Shown here: in pieces, positions 42,216-49,989 of the stretch | How positions within the stretch are numbered: the stretch's first letter is position 1 | How the letters are laid out: each line of letters opens with the position of its first letter | From: Halobiforma nitratireducens JCM 10879 | GTDB taxonomy: Archaea > Halobacteriota > Halobacteria > Halobacteriales > Natrialbaceae | Reading direction: 5' to 3' | Assembly: GCF_000337895.1 (NCBI RefSeq) | Contig: NZ_AOMA01000125.1 | Span: 1 to 50,209, forward strand | Length of the DNA stretch: 50,209 nt | Made by a program: the position numbers and the translations under genes | The notes under the pieces: generated by a model | Told to the model about the DNA's origin: nothing | The model's input: only the letters and a program-made list of their open reading frames with translations | Database searches by the model: none

Positions 42216-42965
42216 ATGCAAGCAGTCGTGTTGGCCGCGGGCAAAGGAACTCGCCTCCGGCCGCTGACCGAGGACAAACCCAAGGTCCTCGTCGAAGTCG
42301 ATGGCAAGCCCCTCATCGAGGACGTCTTCGACAACCTCCTCGAGGTCGGCGCGACGGAGTTTATCGTCGTCGTCGGCTACCAGAAAGAACAGATCATCGA
42401 ACGGTACGGCGACGAGTACGAGGGCGTCCCGATCACGTACACCCACCAGCGGGAACAGCTGGGACTGGCCCACGCGATCCTACAGGCCGAACCCCACGTG
42501 GACGACGATTTCATGCTGATGCTGGGGGACAACGTCTTCCGGGCGAACCTCGGTGACGTGATCAATCGCCAGCGAGAGGAACGTGCGGATGCGGCGTTTC
42601 TCGTCGAGGAAGTCCCCTACGAGGAGGCCTCCCGCTACGGCGTCCTCGATACCAACGAGTACGGCGAAATCGTCGAGGTGATGGAGAAACCCGACGATCC
42701 GCCGTCGAACCTCGTGATGACCGGCTTCTACACCTTTACGCCCGCCATCTTCCACGCCTGCCACCTCGTTCAACCCTCCGACCGCGGTGAGTACGAGCTC
42801 CCGGACGCGATCGACCTGCTGATCCAGTCGGGACGGACCATCGACGCGATTCGAATGGACGGCTGGCGCATCGACGTCGGCTACCCGGAGGATCGCGACC
42901 GAGCCGAAGAGCGACTCGAGGATGGCGACGAGATCGACGCTCCGGAGCTGCAAGCCGACAGCTGA
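42216..42965 (+). CDS. aglF: glucose-1-phosphate nucleotidyltransferase
   Basis: Makes UDP- (or dTDP-) glucose from glucose 1-phosphate, the activated sugar for glycan assembly. 249 residues. The nucleotide loop VVLAAGKGTRLRPLTEDKPKVLVEVDGKPLIE is at residues 4-35. The rest of the catalytic fold follows: FMLMLGDNVFRANL with the metal aspartate, EVPYEEASRYGVLDTNEYGEIVEVMEKP and RMDGWRIDVGYPEDRDRA. The length is that of the short archaeal AglF type, lacking a C-terminal beta-helix. A TATA-like AGTATATA (42183-42190) is 26-33 bases before the ATG, so this transcript may be leaderless. It fits directly with aglM, which oxidises UDP-glucose. Confidence 0.93.
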   Translation: MQAVVLAAGKGTRLRPLTEDKPKVLVEVDGKPLIEDVFDNLLEVGATEFIVVVGYQKEQIIERYGDEYEGVPITYTHQREQLGLAHAILQAEPHVDDDFMLMLGDNVFRANLGDVINRQREERADAAFLVEEVPYEEASRYGVLDTNEYGEIVEVMEKPDDPPSNLVMTGFYTFTPAIFHACHLVQPSDRGEYELPDAIDLLIQSGRTIDAIRMDGWRIDVGYPEDRDRAEERLEDGDEIDAPELQADS

Positions 42966-43001
42966 GATCGTGCCGGCTCCGAGTTGCCAACTCCCTGCGC
43001 T

Positions 43002-43036
43002 CCCGTCCCGTCCTGTCCCGTCCTGTTCCGTCCCGT
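43002..43036. repeat. pentanucleotide repeat CCCGT
   Basis: Seven pentamers of consensus CCCGT (also CCTGT and TCCGT) in the 120-base gap between aglF and aglM. Short tandem repeat; no coding role seen. Confidence 0.7.
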
Positions 43037-43085
43037 CTTCGAGCCAACCAAAAACGACTAACGCCGATCCGTCCTCGCATATCGT

Positions 43086-44468
43086 ATGAACGTCTCTATC
43101 GTCGGCAGCGGCTACGTCGGAACCACCGTCGCCGCCTGTCTCGCGGAGCTGGGCCACGATGTCGTCAACGTCGAGATCGACGAGGATATCGTCGCGACGA
43201 TCAACGCGGGCGACGCGCCGATCCACGAGTCCGGCCTCGAGCAGCGTATCGCCGAACACGCGGGCGACTCGCTGCGCGCGACCACGGAGTACGCCGATGT
43301 CCGCGAGACCGACGTTACGCTGCTCTGTCTCCCGACCCCACAGAGCGACGACGGCAGTCTCGACCTCGCGCCGATGCGGGCCGGGACGGAGATGCTCGGC
43401 GAGGCCCTCGCCGAGAAGGACGACGAGCACCTCGTGGTCGTCAAGAGCACGGTCCTGCCAGGGACCACCGAAGAGGTCGTCGCGCCGATCCTCGCCGAAC
43501 AGTCCGGCACCCCCATCGGCGAGGGGATCGACGTCGCGATGAACCCCGAGTTTCTCCGGATGGGGACCGCCGTCGGCGACTTCCTCGAGCCGGACAAGGT
43601 CGTGCTCGGGACCCGAACCGACGCCGCAGCGGCCACGCTCCGGAACCTCTACGCACCCATTCTCGAGACCGACGGCACTGCTCTCGTCGAGACCGACGTT
43701 CGCGAGGCGGAACTCATCAAGTACGCGAACAACGCCTTCCTCGCGTCGAAAGTTTCCCTCGTGAACGAACTCGGTAACATCGCTAAGGAGTACGGTGCAG
43801 ACGCCTACGAGGTGCTCGAGGCCGTTGGGCTCGACGATCGCATCTCGGAACGGTTCATGCGCTCGGGCCTGGGCTGGGGCGGTTCCTGCTTCCCGAAAGA
43901 CGTCGCCGCGATCCGGGCCGGCGCGCGCGAACAGGGGTACGAACCCGAACTGCTGGACGCCGTCGTCGCGGTCAACGACGAGCAACCGCGGCGGCTCGTC
44001 TCCCTGCTTGCCGACCACGTCGACCTCGAGGGTGCTCGGATCGCGGTGCTTGGCCTCTCGTTCAAACCCGGGACCGACGACATTCGGAAATCACGTGCAC
44101 TGGATACGATCGAGTCCCTCCGCGAGCGGGGCGCGACGGTCGCTGCGTACGATCCGGTCGCGGTCGATAACGTGCGGGAGTATTACGCCGGCGGCGACGA
44201 GTCCGTCCTGGTTGACCTCGAGTTCGCCGATACTGCCGCGAGCGCGCTCGAGGACGCCGACGGCGCGGTCGTCGCGACGGACTGGCCGGAGTTCGACGAC
44301 CTCGAGGCCGAGTTCGAGGGGATGGCCCGCACGGTCGTCGTCGACGGACGGCGGATCGACGTCGACGAGGACGCGCTCGAGGGGATGGCCCGCACGGTCG
44401 TCGTCGACGGACGGCGGATCGACGTCGACGAGGACGCGCTCGAGGTGTACGAGGGATTGACGTGGTAA
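43086..44468 (+). CDS. aglM: UDP-glucose 6-dehydrogenase with a duplicated C-terminal segment
   Basis: Oxidises UDP-glucose twice with NAD to UDP-glucuronic acid, the precursor of hexuronic acids in the glycan. 460 residues. Rossmann motif GSGYVGTTVAACLAELGHDVVNVEID starts at residue 7. Other signatures are CLPTPQSDDGSLDL, STVLPGTTEEVV, MNPEFLRMGTAVGDFLEPD, KYANNAFLASKVS, and the catalytic cysteine in GWGGSCFPKDVAAI. The second nucleotide-like domain starts around 320 with IAVLGLSFKPGTDDIRKS. The last 50 residues contain a 21-residue segment twice in exact succession, GMARTVVVDGRRIDVDEDALE. Relatives normally have it once, so this copy is longer by 21 residues. Reading frame is kept. Confidence 0.94.
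   Translation: MNVSIVGSGYVGTTVAACLAELGHDVVNVEIDEDIVATINAGDAPIHESGLEQRIAEHAGDSLRATTEYADVRETDVTLLCLPTPQSDDGSLDLAPMRAGTEMLGEALAEKDDEHLVVVKSTVLPGTTEEVVAPILAEQSGTPIGEGIDVAMNPEFLRMGTAVGDFLEPDKVVLGTRTDAAAATLRNLYAPILETDGTALVETDVREAELIKYANNAFLASKVSLVNELGNIAKEYGADAYEVLEAVGLDDRISERFMRSGLGWGGSCFPKDVAAIRAGAREQGYEPELLDAVVAVNDEQPRRLVSLLADHVDLEGARIAVLGLSFKPGTDDIRKSRALDTIESLRERGATVAAYDPVAVDNVREYYAGGDESVLVDLEFADTAASALEDADGAVVATDWPEFDDLEAEFEGMARTVVVDGRRIDVDEDALEGMARTVVVDGRRIDVDEDALEVYEGLTW
44314..44445 (+). repeat. exact 63-bp tandem duplication inside aglM
   Basis: Two identical 63-base units, 44314-44376 and 44377-44439, with the first six bases of a third. Each encodes 21 residues beginning around the methionine at residue 413 and again at 434. 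No base differs between the copies, so the event is recent or is kept homogeneous. Confidence 0.95.
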
Positions 44469-44579
44469 CCGCCGACATCGCCGAAAAACGACGGGAGCGG
44501 GGACAGTCCGTTCGTACTAGGGATCGAACGACGGTGATTTTCAGTAGTCTTTTGCGGCCCCAGCAGAGAGTGGCTGGCG

Positions 44580-45644
44580 ATGGAACATGACGGGACGGTC
44601 GCGCAGGCGGACCGCGACGGCGATGGGGAGGTCATCGCCATGAGCGGTACCGAAACGGCGCGCGAGATCGCGTCCGACGAGGTGTGCGTCCTCATCCCGA
44701 CGCTCGAGGAGGCCGCGACGATCGGCGACGTGATCGACGGCTTCCACGAACAGGGGTACGAGAACGTCGTCGTCATCGACGGCGGTTCCGAAGACGACAC
44801 CCAGGAGATCGCACGTGACCGCGGCGCGACGGTGCTCGTACAGTCCGGCGACGGAAAAGGCCAGGCAGTCCGCGAGGCAGTCGACTACATCGACGTTCCC
44901 TACGTCCTCATGGTCGACGGCGACGGGACCTACGATCCTGCCGACGCCGGCCGGATGCTCGAACCCCTCTCCCGGGGGTACGAACACGTCATCGGGAACC
45001 GGTTTGCCGACATGGACGACGACGCGATGAAGGCGCTGAACGGGTTCGGAAACCGGATGATCAACCGCTCGTTTCGCTTTATCCACGGGGCGGACTACGA
45101 CGACATCCTCTCGGGCTATCGGGCCTTCACAGTCGATTCGTTCGAGCGGCTCTCGCTGGACTCGGATGGGTTCACGATCGAGACCGAACTCGCCGTCGAG
45201 TGCGTAAAACACGGCGTCGACACGACGGTCGTTCCGATCAGTTACAGCGCCCGGCCCGAGGACTCGGAGACGAACCTCCACCCGATCAAAGACGGCGGGA
45301 CGATCATCCTCGCGCTGTACTCGCTTGCCAAGACGAACAACCCGCTGTTTTACTTCGGCAGCCTCGGTGTTTCCGGCATCGTCGCCGGTGGGGCCGTCGC
45401 AGCGTACGTCCTCTGGCAGTGGGTCCAGCACGGCCAGGGTCACGAGATCCTCGCGCTGGTTGCGGCCGCGGGCATTCTGCTAGGCGTCCAGCTGCTGATG
45501 TTCGGCGTCCTCTCGGACATGCTCGTGACCCTCCACCGGGAGCAGCGCCGACGCCTCGAACAGATCACACGCGAAGCCCGCGAGGGCGAAGGCGATGCTG
45601 CTTCCGGCCACGACTCTCGAGAGCGAAACCGAAAGCGAGACTGA
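44580..45644 (+). CDS. aglJ: dolichol-phosphate glycosyltransferase, AglJ type
   Basis: Loads the first sugar of the N-glycan onto dolichol phosphate at the inner face of the membrane. 354 residues. The GT2 core reads VCVLIPTLEEAATIGDVIDGF (about 32-52), VVVIDGGSEDDTQEIA, VLVQSGDGKGQAVREAVDY, the metal site VDGDGTYDPADAG, and HVIGNRFADMDDDAMKALNGFGNRMINRSF. The acceptor region has DILSGYRAFTVDSFERL, then two C-terminal helices from about 262 to 320. The start ATG at 44580 gives 20 extra acidic residues before a second ATG at 44640, which is the alternative. It ends the glycosylation run. Confidence 0.92.
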   Translation: MEHDGTVAQADRDGDGEVIAMSGTETAREIASDEVCVLIPTLEEAATIGDVIDGFHEQGYENVVVIDGGSEDDTQEIARDRGATVLVQSGDGKGQAVREAVDYIDVPYVLMVDGDGTYDPADAGRMLEPLSRGYEHVIGNRFADMDDDAMKALNGFGNRMINRSFRFIHGADYDDILSGYRAFTVDSFERLSLDSDGFTIETELAVECVKHGVDTTVVPISYSARPEDSETNLHPIKDGGTIILALYSLAKTNNPLFYFGSLGVSGIVAGGAVAAYVLWQWVQHGQGHEILALVAAAGILLGVQLLMFGVLSDMLVTLHREQRRRLEQITREAREGEGDAASGHDSRERNRKRD

Positions 45645-45672
45645 GAGCAAGACTGAGAGCGAGACTGAGAGT
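45637..45672. repeat. three-unit 12-bp repeat spanning the aglJ stop
   Basis: GAGACTGAGAGC occurs as three near-exact 12-base units (45637-45648, 45649-45660, 45661-45672), with the aglJ stop codon at 45642-45644 inside the first. One more example of short tandem repeats close to gene ends. Confidence 0.75.
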
Positions 45673-45811
45673 AGCCCCGGACTGGAGCCGAAACGGACCG
45701 AGCCGCGGACTCGAATCAGGACGGGAGCTGAATCGAGAACGAGCCGAGATCGTCAACCCGGTGCCCCGGAGCCGACGGCGAAAGCGACGATCGGTAGCGA
45801 ACGTAGTTCCG

Positions 45812-46141
45812 TTAGAAAGGAAGCATCGAGCGAACTTGTTGAAAGACTCCCCCGGAGTGTTCCTGCCGGTACTCCTCGAAGGGGCCGTGGAGTTCGTTCA
45901 GCAGTTGTTGTCGTGAGCGAAACTCCGCCTGGTCGACTTCCGCGAGCATTTCCCCAAGCGAGACGTCGTTGCCGTGGACGTCGTAAGGGATGCGTTCAGT
46001 GCCGAGTTCGGCAGCGACGTCGTCTTTCGTAGCCGGAAAGGTGAGATCACTGTCCTTGAGACGAGCGTCGACGGCCGCGATACCGAACTCGATGCTCTCG
46101 GGTTCGTCGTCGTCGCCGTTCGATGGTGGCCGGACTCCCAT
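45812..46141 (-). CDS. DUF5789 family protein
   Basis: 109 residues, a small acidic haloarchaeal protein. It reads IEFGIAAVDARLKDSDLTFPATKDDVAAELGTERIPYDVHGNDVSLGEMLAEV and then DQAEFRSRQQLLNELHGPFEEY. The family fold has no known activity. A TATA-like TTTTTATAG is on the minus strand at about 46162-46170, some 25 bases before the ATG, giving a leaderless or nearly leaderless message. It is convergent with aglJ across a 167-base gap and divergent from the ribbon-helix-helix gene. Confidence 0.75.
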   Translation of the reverse strand: MGVRPPSNGDDDEPESIEFGIAAVDARLKDSDLTFPATKDDVAAELGTERIPYDVHGNDVSLGEMLAEVDQAEFRSRQQLLNELHGPFEEYRQEHSGGVFQQVRSMLPF

Positions 46142-46323
46142 AGCCCTCTATTGCCGGGCCGCTATAAAAACCGCTACGAAGACGCTCGAGCGGTCGCTTC
46201 GCGGTCGAGGCCTGCCGGGCGACTGGCCGTCGTCGACTCCCGTTCGTCGCGTCGCCGCTCCCGCTGTCGGTTCGGACGTGACCGCGCCGACACGTCTTTG
46301 GTGACCGCGACGGACGTTCCACT
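46142..46323. promoter_or_regulatory. divergent promoter region of the DUF5789 and ribbon-helix-helix genes
   Basis: The minus-strand TATA box TTTTTATAG at about 46162-46170 is clear. The plus side is GC-rich with no obvious TATA box and a short GACGTTCCACT just before the ATG. Nothing else is visible. Confidence 0.45.
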
Positions 46324-46533
46324 ATGACCGACTACACCACGGTCTCGATCCCGAAGGAACTCGCCGACCGCGTCGAGGACACGATTGAGGGAACGAGTTT
46401 CCAGAGTACGAGTGACCTCGTCCGATTCCTGCTTCGCAGCATCGTCATCCAGCACCAGAAAGAGGGCGAGCTCACCGAGGCCGAGTTCGAAGAGATCACC
46501 GAGCAACTCCAGGGGCTGGGCTATCTCGAGTAA
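46324..46533 (+). CDS. ribbon-helix-helix protein
   Basis: 69 residues. The strand TTVSIPKELADRVEDTI is followed by TSFQSTSDLVRFLLRSIVIQHQKE, the typical ribbon-helix-helix of MetJ/Arc-type DNA-binding proteins (CopG family). The last third ELTEAEFEEITEQLQGLGYLE is a haloarchaeal extension. It probably acts as a dimer on an operator. No toxin gene is next to it, so it is not an antitoxin by context. The start is the ATG at 46324. Confidence 0.85.
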   Translation: MTDYTTVSIPKELADRVEDTIEGTSFQSTSDLVRFLLRSIVIQHQKEGELTEAEFEEITEQLQGLGYLE

Positions 46534-46614
46534 GGTGTGGCCGCGTCACGGCCCGTAGCCGAGGTGAATTTTATTCCGCTCGGGAGCGTACGTTCGGCCG
46601 GAGGTCGAAGGTGC

Positions 46615-46767
46615 ATGCCACGCATCCCGGACTTCCCACCCACATCGGACGACGACGAGGAGACGGACGACAACCGGCATCGCGGGGGCATCATCGATCG
46701 AATTATCGACGGCGGCGTTCCAACCACGTCGTCGCCGGAACCGACGCCGGCCGTGACGAGTAACTGA
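46615..46767 (+). CDS. possible 50-residue proline-rich microprotein
   Basis: From the ATG at 46615 the frame encodes MPRIPDFPPTSDDDEETDDN, then HRGGIIDRIIDGGVPTTSSPEP. A GGAGGT element at about 46600-46605 is well placed as a ribosome-binding site, and the composition (Asp/Glu/Pro) is haloarchaeal. The frame upstream of this ATG (to 46537) has no such features. I do not recognise the peptide. It could be a real small protein or chance. Confidence 0.4.
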   Translation: MPRIPDFPPTSDDDEETDDNRHRGGIIDRIIDGGVPTTSSPEPTPAVTSN

Positions 46768-46933
46768 GCGGATTCCCTCTCTTTCGTCGCCGAGTTCGTC
46801 GGTCGAGACGCTGTCTCGAGTCGCTCGCGGTGAGCAGCCGCGAGGTCTGCGTCCGTCAGATCGGCGACGGGGCGATAGACGGCACTCAGCAGGAACACCT
46901 AGTCCTAAGTATCGAGTGTCCGAACCCCGGGAT

Positions 46934-47015
46934 GCACCGCATGGGTGCGATGGGGAGCGGTGAACCACCACCTACCGATCTGCCCGCTCCCCTCGCGGTG
47001 CTTCCTAGCGGAAGC
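46934..47015 (+). ncRNA. possible structured RNA upstream of the oxidoreductase gene
   Basis: Three stems occur in 82 bases: GCACCGC (46934-46940) with GCGGTGC (46995-47001), enclosing GGGGAGCGG (46952-46960) with CCGCTCCCC (46984-46992), and then GCTTCC/GGAAGC (47000-47015) around TAGC. The first GCACC can also pair with GGTGC at 46944-46948, an alternative fold. A TTTT at about 47024 follows. This sits in a 384-base gap before the oxidoreductase (46768-47151) with no other convincing gene. It may be a leader element or a small RNA, but GC-rich DNA forms stems easily. Confidence 0.35.
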
Positions 47016-47151
47016 GTTCGACCAGTTTTATCCGAGCCTACTAAATCGCGTTGGCCATTGGCGATATCCGAACGCGTTTCGCCCGGCTGTTCGGTGGTCG
47101 CCCGCGGTCGTAGGTATTTCTGTCTGCGGACGAAACGGGCTATCGATACGA

Positions 47152-49029
47152 ATGGTCGACCGGCCGTCCGTCCTGCGTGCGAACCTCACCGCCGGCGAGG
47201 TCGAGAAAGAGCGGGTGCCGGACCAGTGGCGTCGGCGCTTTCTCGGAGGCAAAGGGCTCGGCGTGCGGTATCTCTACGACGCGCTCGAGGCGGGAGTCGA
47301 TCCACTCGGGCCCGACAACCTGCTTGGCTTTTTCGTCGGACCGCTCGCGGGGGCGTTGCCGGGTGAGTCACGGTACGCCGCGGTGACGAAATCCCCGTTG
47401 ACCGGGCTCTTTCTCGACTCGTATGCCGGCGGCGCGTTCGCGTCGCGGCTCGCCGGCTCGCTCGAGGACTGCCGTGCCCTCGTGGTGACTGGAGCCAGCG
47501 ACGACCCCGTCCGAATCGTCGTCGAGGACGGAACGGCCGAGATCGAGCCAGCCGAGACGTGGGGGGCGGATACGGTCGAGACGGGGGCGGCCCACCCGGA
47601 CGCAGCCGTCGCGTGTATCGGTCCTGCAGGCGAACGCCAGGTCCGGTACGCGACGATCGCTTCCGACGCGGGGGACCACCAGGCCGGCCGTGGCGGCGCG
47701 GGGGCCGTCATGGGCTCGAAGCGGCTCAAGGCGGTCGTCGCGGCTGGGCCGCCGGCCGATCCGCCGACACCCGAACTCGCCCGCCTCCGGGAGACCTACG
47801 CCGAGCGATACGCCACCGGCGAGACCGGCAGCTGGCAGGCGACCAGCGCGACGCTCGAGTCGATCGACTTCGCCGACGCGGTCGACGCGCTCGCCACGAA
47901 CGGGTGGCGCGAGCGGACGTTCGACGGTATCGAGGACATCGGCGTCGAGGCGGCCCGCGACGCGTCCGTCGGCCGGGAATATCCCGACGAGCCGGTCCCG
48001 GGTGGCTTCCGCGTCGAGACAGACGACGGCGAGACGGTTCCTCGCGGGGCGACCCAGATGAGTCTCGGCGCTGGCCTCGGAATCGACGACTTCGATGCCG
48101 TCGCCGAACTCGGGGCCCTGTGTGATCGACTCGGGCTCGACGTCATCTCGGCCGGTAACGCGGTCGCCTGGGTCGCCCGCGCTCGCGAGGCCGGCGCGAT
48201 CGAGGCGGCCCTCGAGTTCGGCGACGGCGAGGGGGCACGCGCGCTCATCACGGCGATCGCGGACGGCGTGCAGGCACTCGAGGATGCTGCAAGCGGTGAC
48301 CTCGAGTTGCCCTGCGATCCCGCCGTCGTCGCGACGCTGCGTGACGGTGTCGACACCGCGGCCGCCCGGTTCGGCGTCGAACCGATTCCGACGGTGAAGT
48401 CGATGGCCCTGCCCGCGTACGACCCCCGTGGGGCTGCGGGGATGGCGCTTGCGTACGCGACCAGTGATCGGGGCGGCTGTCATCGCCGGGCTCGCCCCAT
48501 CGAGGAGGAGGTGTTCGCCGCCTGGGACCGCGACGAGCGGGTCACGGCAGTCAGGGTCGCACAGGACGTTCGATCCGTGCTGTGGAGTCTCGTCGCCGAC
48601 GACTTCGCCGGCGAGACGCTGTGGCACGACTGTGGCACGGAGTTTTTCGAGGCCTTGACCGACGCCGAGACCGTCGACGTCGCTTACCCGACCGATCCCG
48701 ACGCGCTCTACCGGACGGGCGAGCGAATCTGGACGCTCGTGCGGCTGTTCAACGCTCGAGAGGGGGTCGACCGACACGACGACCGGCTGCCCGAACCCCT
48801 GTTCGCTGGGGACTCGAGCGACGAGGGAGGTGTCGACGTGGACGCAGGCATCGATCCCGATGCGTTCGAGGCTCTACTCTCGGCGTACTATCGCGCCCGC
48901 GGCTGGGGCCGCGATGGACTGCCGACGGAACGGACCCTCGAGCGGCTCGATCTCGCGCCGGTTCGGGACGAGCAGACGCCCGTCGGAACGGCGTTCGCGG
49001 CGGCAAGCGAGGGCGGCGGCAAACGGTAG
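47152..49029 (+). CDS. aldehyde:ferredoxin oxidoreductase family protein lacking the cluster cysteines
   Basis: 625 residues from the ATG at 47152; the frame is open upstream to 46945, but that part is not protein-like. Family marks are FLGGKGLGVRYLYDAL, FVGPLAGALPGESRYAAVTKSP, GRGGAGAVMGSKRLKAV, DPRGAAGMALAYATSDRGGCHRR and GERIWTLVRLFNAREG. These are the two pterin-binding domains. The CxxCxxxC segment that binds three of the cluster cysteines is replaced by DASVGREYPDEPVPGG, with no cysteine for about 60 residues. The fourth, usually LGLC-like, reads SLVADDF. The protein may bind molybdopterin-tungsten without the [4Fe-4S] cluster, or may have a changed activity. Confidence 0.8.
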   Translation: MVDRPSVLRANLTAGEVEKERVPDQWRRRFLGGKGLGVRYLYDALEAGVDPLGPDNLLGFFVGPLAGALPGESRYAAVTKSPLTGLFLDSYAGGAFASRLAGSLEDCRALVVTGASDDPVRIVVEDGTAEIEPAETWGADTVETGAAHPDAAVACIGPAGERQVRYATIASDAGDHQAGRGGAGAVMGSKRLKAVVAAGPPADPPTPELARLRETYAERYATGETGSWQATSATLESIDFADAVDALATNGWRERTFDGIEDIGVEAARDASVGREYPDEPVPGGFRVETDDGETVPRGATQMSLGAGLGIDDFDAVAELGALCDRLGLDVISAGNAVAWVARAREAGAIEAALEFGDGEGARALITAIADGVQALEDAASGDLELPCDPAVVATLRDGVDTAAARFGVEPIPTVKSMALPAYDPRGAAGMALAYATSDRGGCHRRARPIEEEVFAAWDRDERVTAVRVAQDVRSVLWSLVADDFAGETLWHDCGTEFFEALTDAETVDVAYPTDPDALYRTGERIWTLVRLFNAREGVDRHDDRLPEPLFAGDSSDEGGVDVDAGIDPDAFEALLSAYYRARGWGRDGLPTERTLERLDLAPVRDEQTPVGTAFAAASEGGGKR

Positions 49030-49053
49030 CCGTCGGCCTGGCGGCTGGAGCCG

Positions 49054-49686
49054 TCACTCCCGTTCCGGCGAGCGTCGCCAGAGGGCGCGATACAGCGTCC
49101 ACATGTCGTACTCGAACGCGAGTTCGCACTCGAGTTCGAGCCCGTCCGCCAGCGCCCGCGCGTGGTCGAGGTACATCCCGTATGCGTCGATCGACGGCGG
49201 ATCGGGGTACGCACCGAGGTTCTCGGACGGACCGTACTCGCCCAGCGCCTCCCACTCACGCTCGCCGACGACGAGACGACGGTCGGGATCGCAAAAGAAC
49301 AGGAACGCGGACGCAACCGGGACGTCGACGCCCTCGAGGACCGTCAGCCGCTCGAGGGCGTCCCGCTCGGCGGCGTCGGATTCGGCGTCCCCGCCGTCGG
49401 ACACCGACTCGAGTGCCCCGGCTGCACCGACGATCGCGTCCCGAACCGCTCGGTAGTCGTTGCGCTCGAAGGCAGCCTCACGGCGTCGGCGTTCGGCGTT
49501 GGGCACGCCACCGATCGAGCGTCGGTAGTACCATCGGACGACCCACGCGGCGTCGCGCCAGCCGAACTCGCCGCGCCGAAACGCCGCCGGCAGCGTCTCG
49601 ATTTGCTCCTGCTCGACGGGGAAGAACGGCTCGTGTTCGCGGTAGTCCTCGACGGCCGACTCGACTGTCGACTGGGAGAGCGCCAT
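49054..49686 (-). CDS. haloarchaeal hypothetical protein next to the oxidoreductase
   Basis: 210 residues from the ATG at 49686, where a fresh N-terminus starts MALSQSTVESAVEDYREHEPFF. The frame continues upstream to 49923 as low-quality sequence, so this ATG is preferred. Contents are mostly helical: WRDAAWVVRWYYRRSIGGVPNAERRRREAAFERNDYRAVRDAIVGAAGAL, and LERLTVLEGVDVPVASAFLFFCDPDRRLVVGEREW, which resembles the helix-hairpin-helix region of some glycosylase-like proteins. No catalytic residues are clear. It is convergent with the oxidoreductase gene by 24 bases, so they may be regulated together only by chance. Confidence 0.65.
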   Translation of the reverse strand: MALSQSTVESAVEDYREHEPFFPVEQEQIETLPAAFRRGEFGWRDAAWVVRWYYRRSIGGVPNAERRRREAAFERNDYRAVRDAIVGAAGALESVSDGGDAESDAAERDALERLTVLEGVDVPVASAFLFFCDPDRRLVVGEREWEALGEYGPSENLGAYPDPPSIDAYGMYLDHARALADGLELECELAFEYDMWTLYRALWRRSPERE

Positions 49687-49989
49687 CGGCGGGAGTTCGG
49701 GGACGGGCGTGGTTAGCTTTTCCCCGCCTGCCCGGGTACAACCCGGTGGCGATCCTCGACGTTCCACGCGAACGGTCCGGAGGCTGTCGACTCCCGTCCC
49801 CGCCGTAGTCGCTCGAGAGTAAGTCACGTGCCAGAAAGACTCATTCGTGTGGGCGTCGATGGTGGGACCGTCGACTGACCGCGACTCGTGTTCGTGACCG
49901 CGAGTGAGGGTGAACCCGAGCACGATCGCGGCTGCCGAGGATCGACTACGAACGCGAACGCGAACACGAACGACGACGAGAGATACACC
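49687..49989. other. intergenic region with a hexamer repeat
   Basis: Between the hypothetical protein and the formate-dehydrogenase-like gene no real gene is visible. A GAACGC-type hexamer repeat (49950-49973) lies 17 bases before the next start. No clear TATA box was found. Confidence 0.5.

Noticed and set aside
42480-44018. a 512-codon open frame on the minus strand
   Set aside because: Antisense to aglF and aglM, both firmly identified.
46521-46898. a 125-codon minus-strand frame opposite the ribbon-helix-helix end and microprotein
   Set aside because: Part of it (AVYRPVADLTDADLAAAHRERLE) looks slightly protein-like, but the rest is serine/arginine-rich and it overlaps the better-supported plus-strand microprotein. 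It could be a decayed gene, but I cannot support it.
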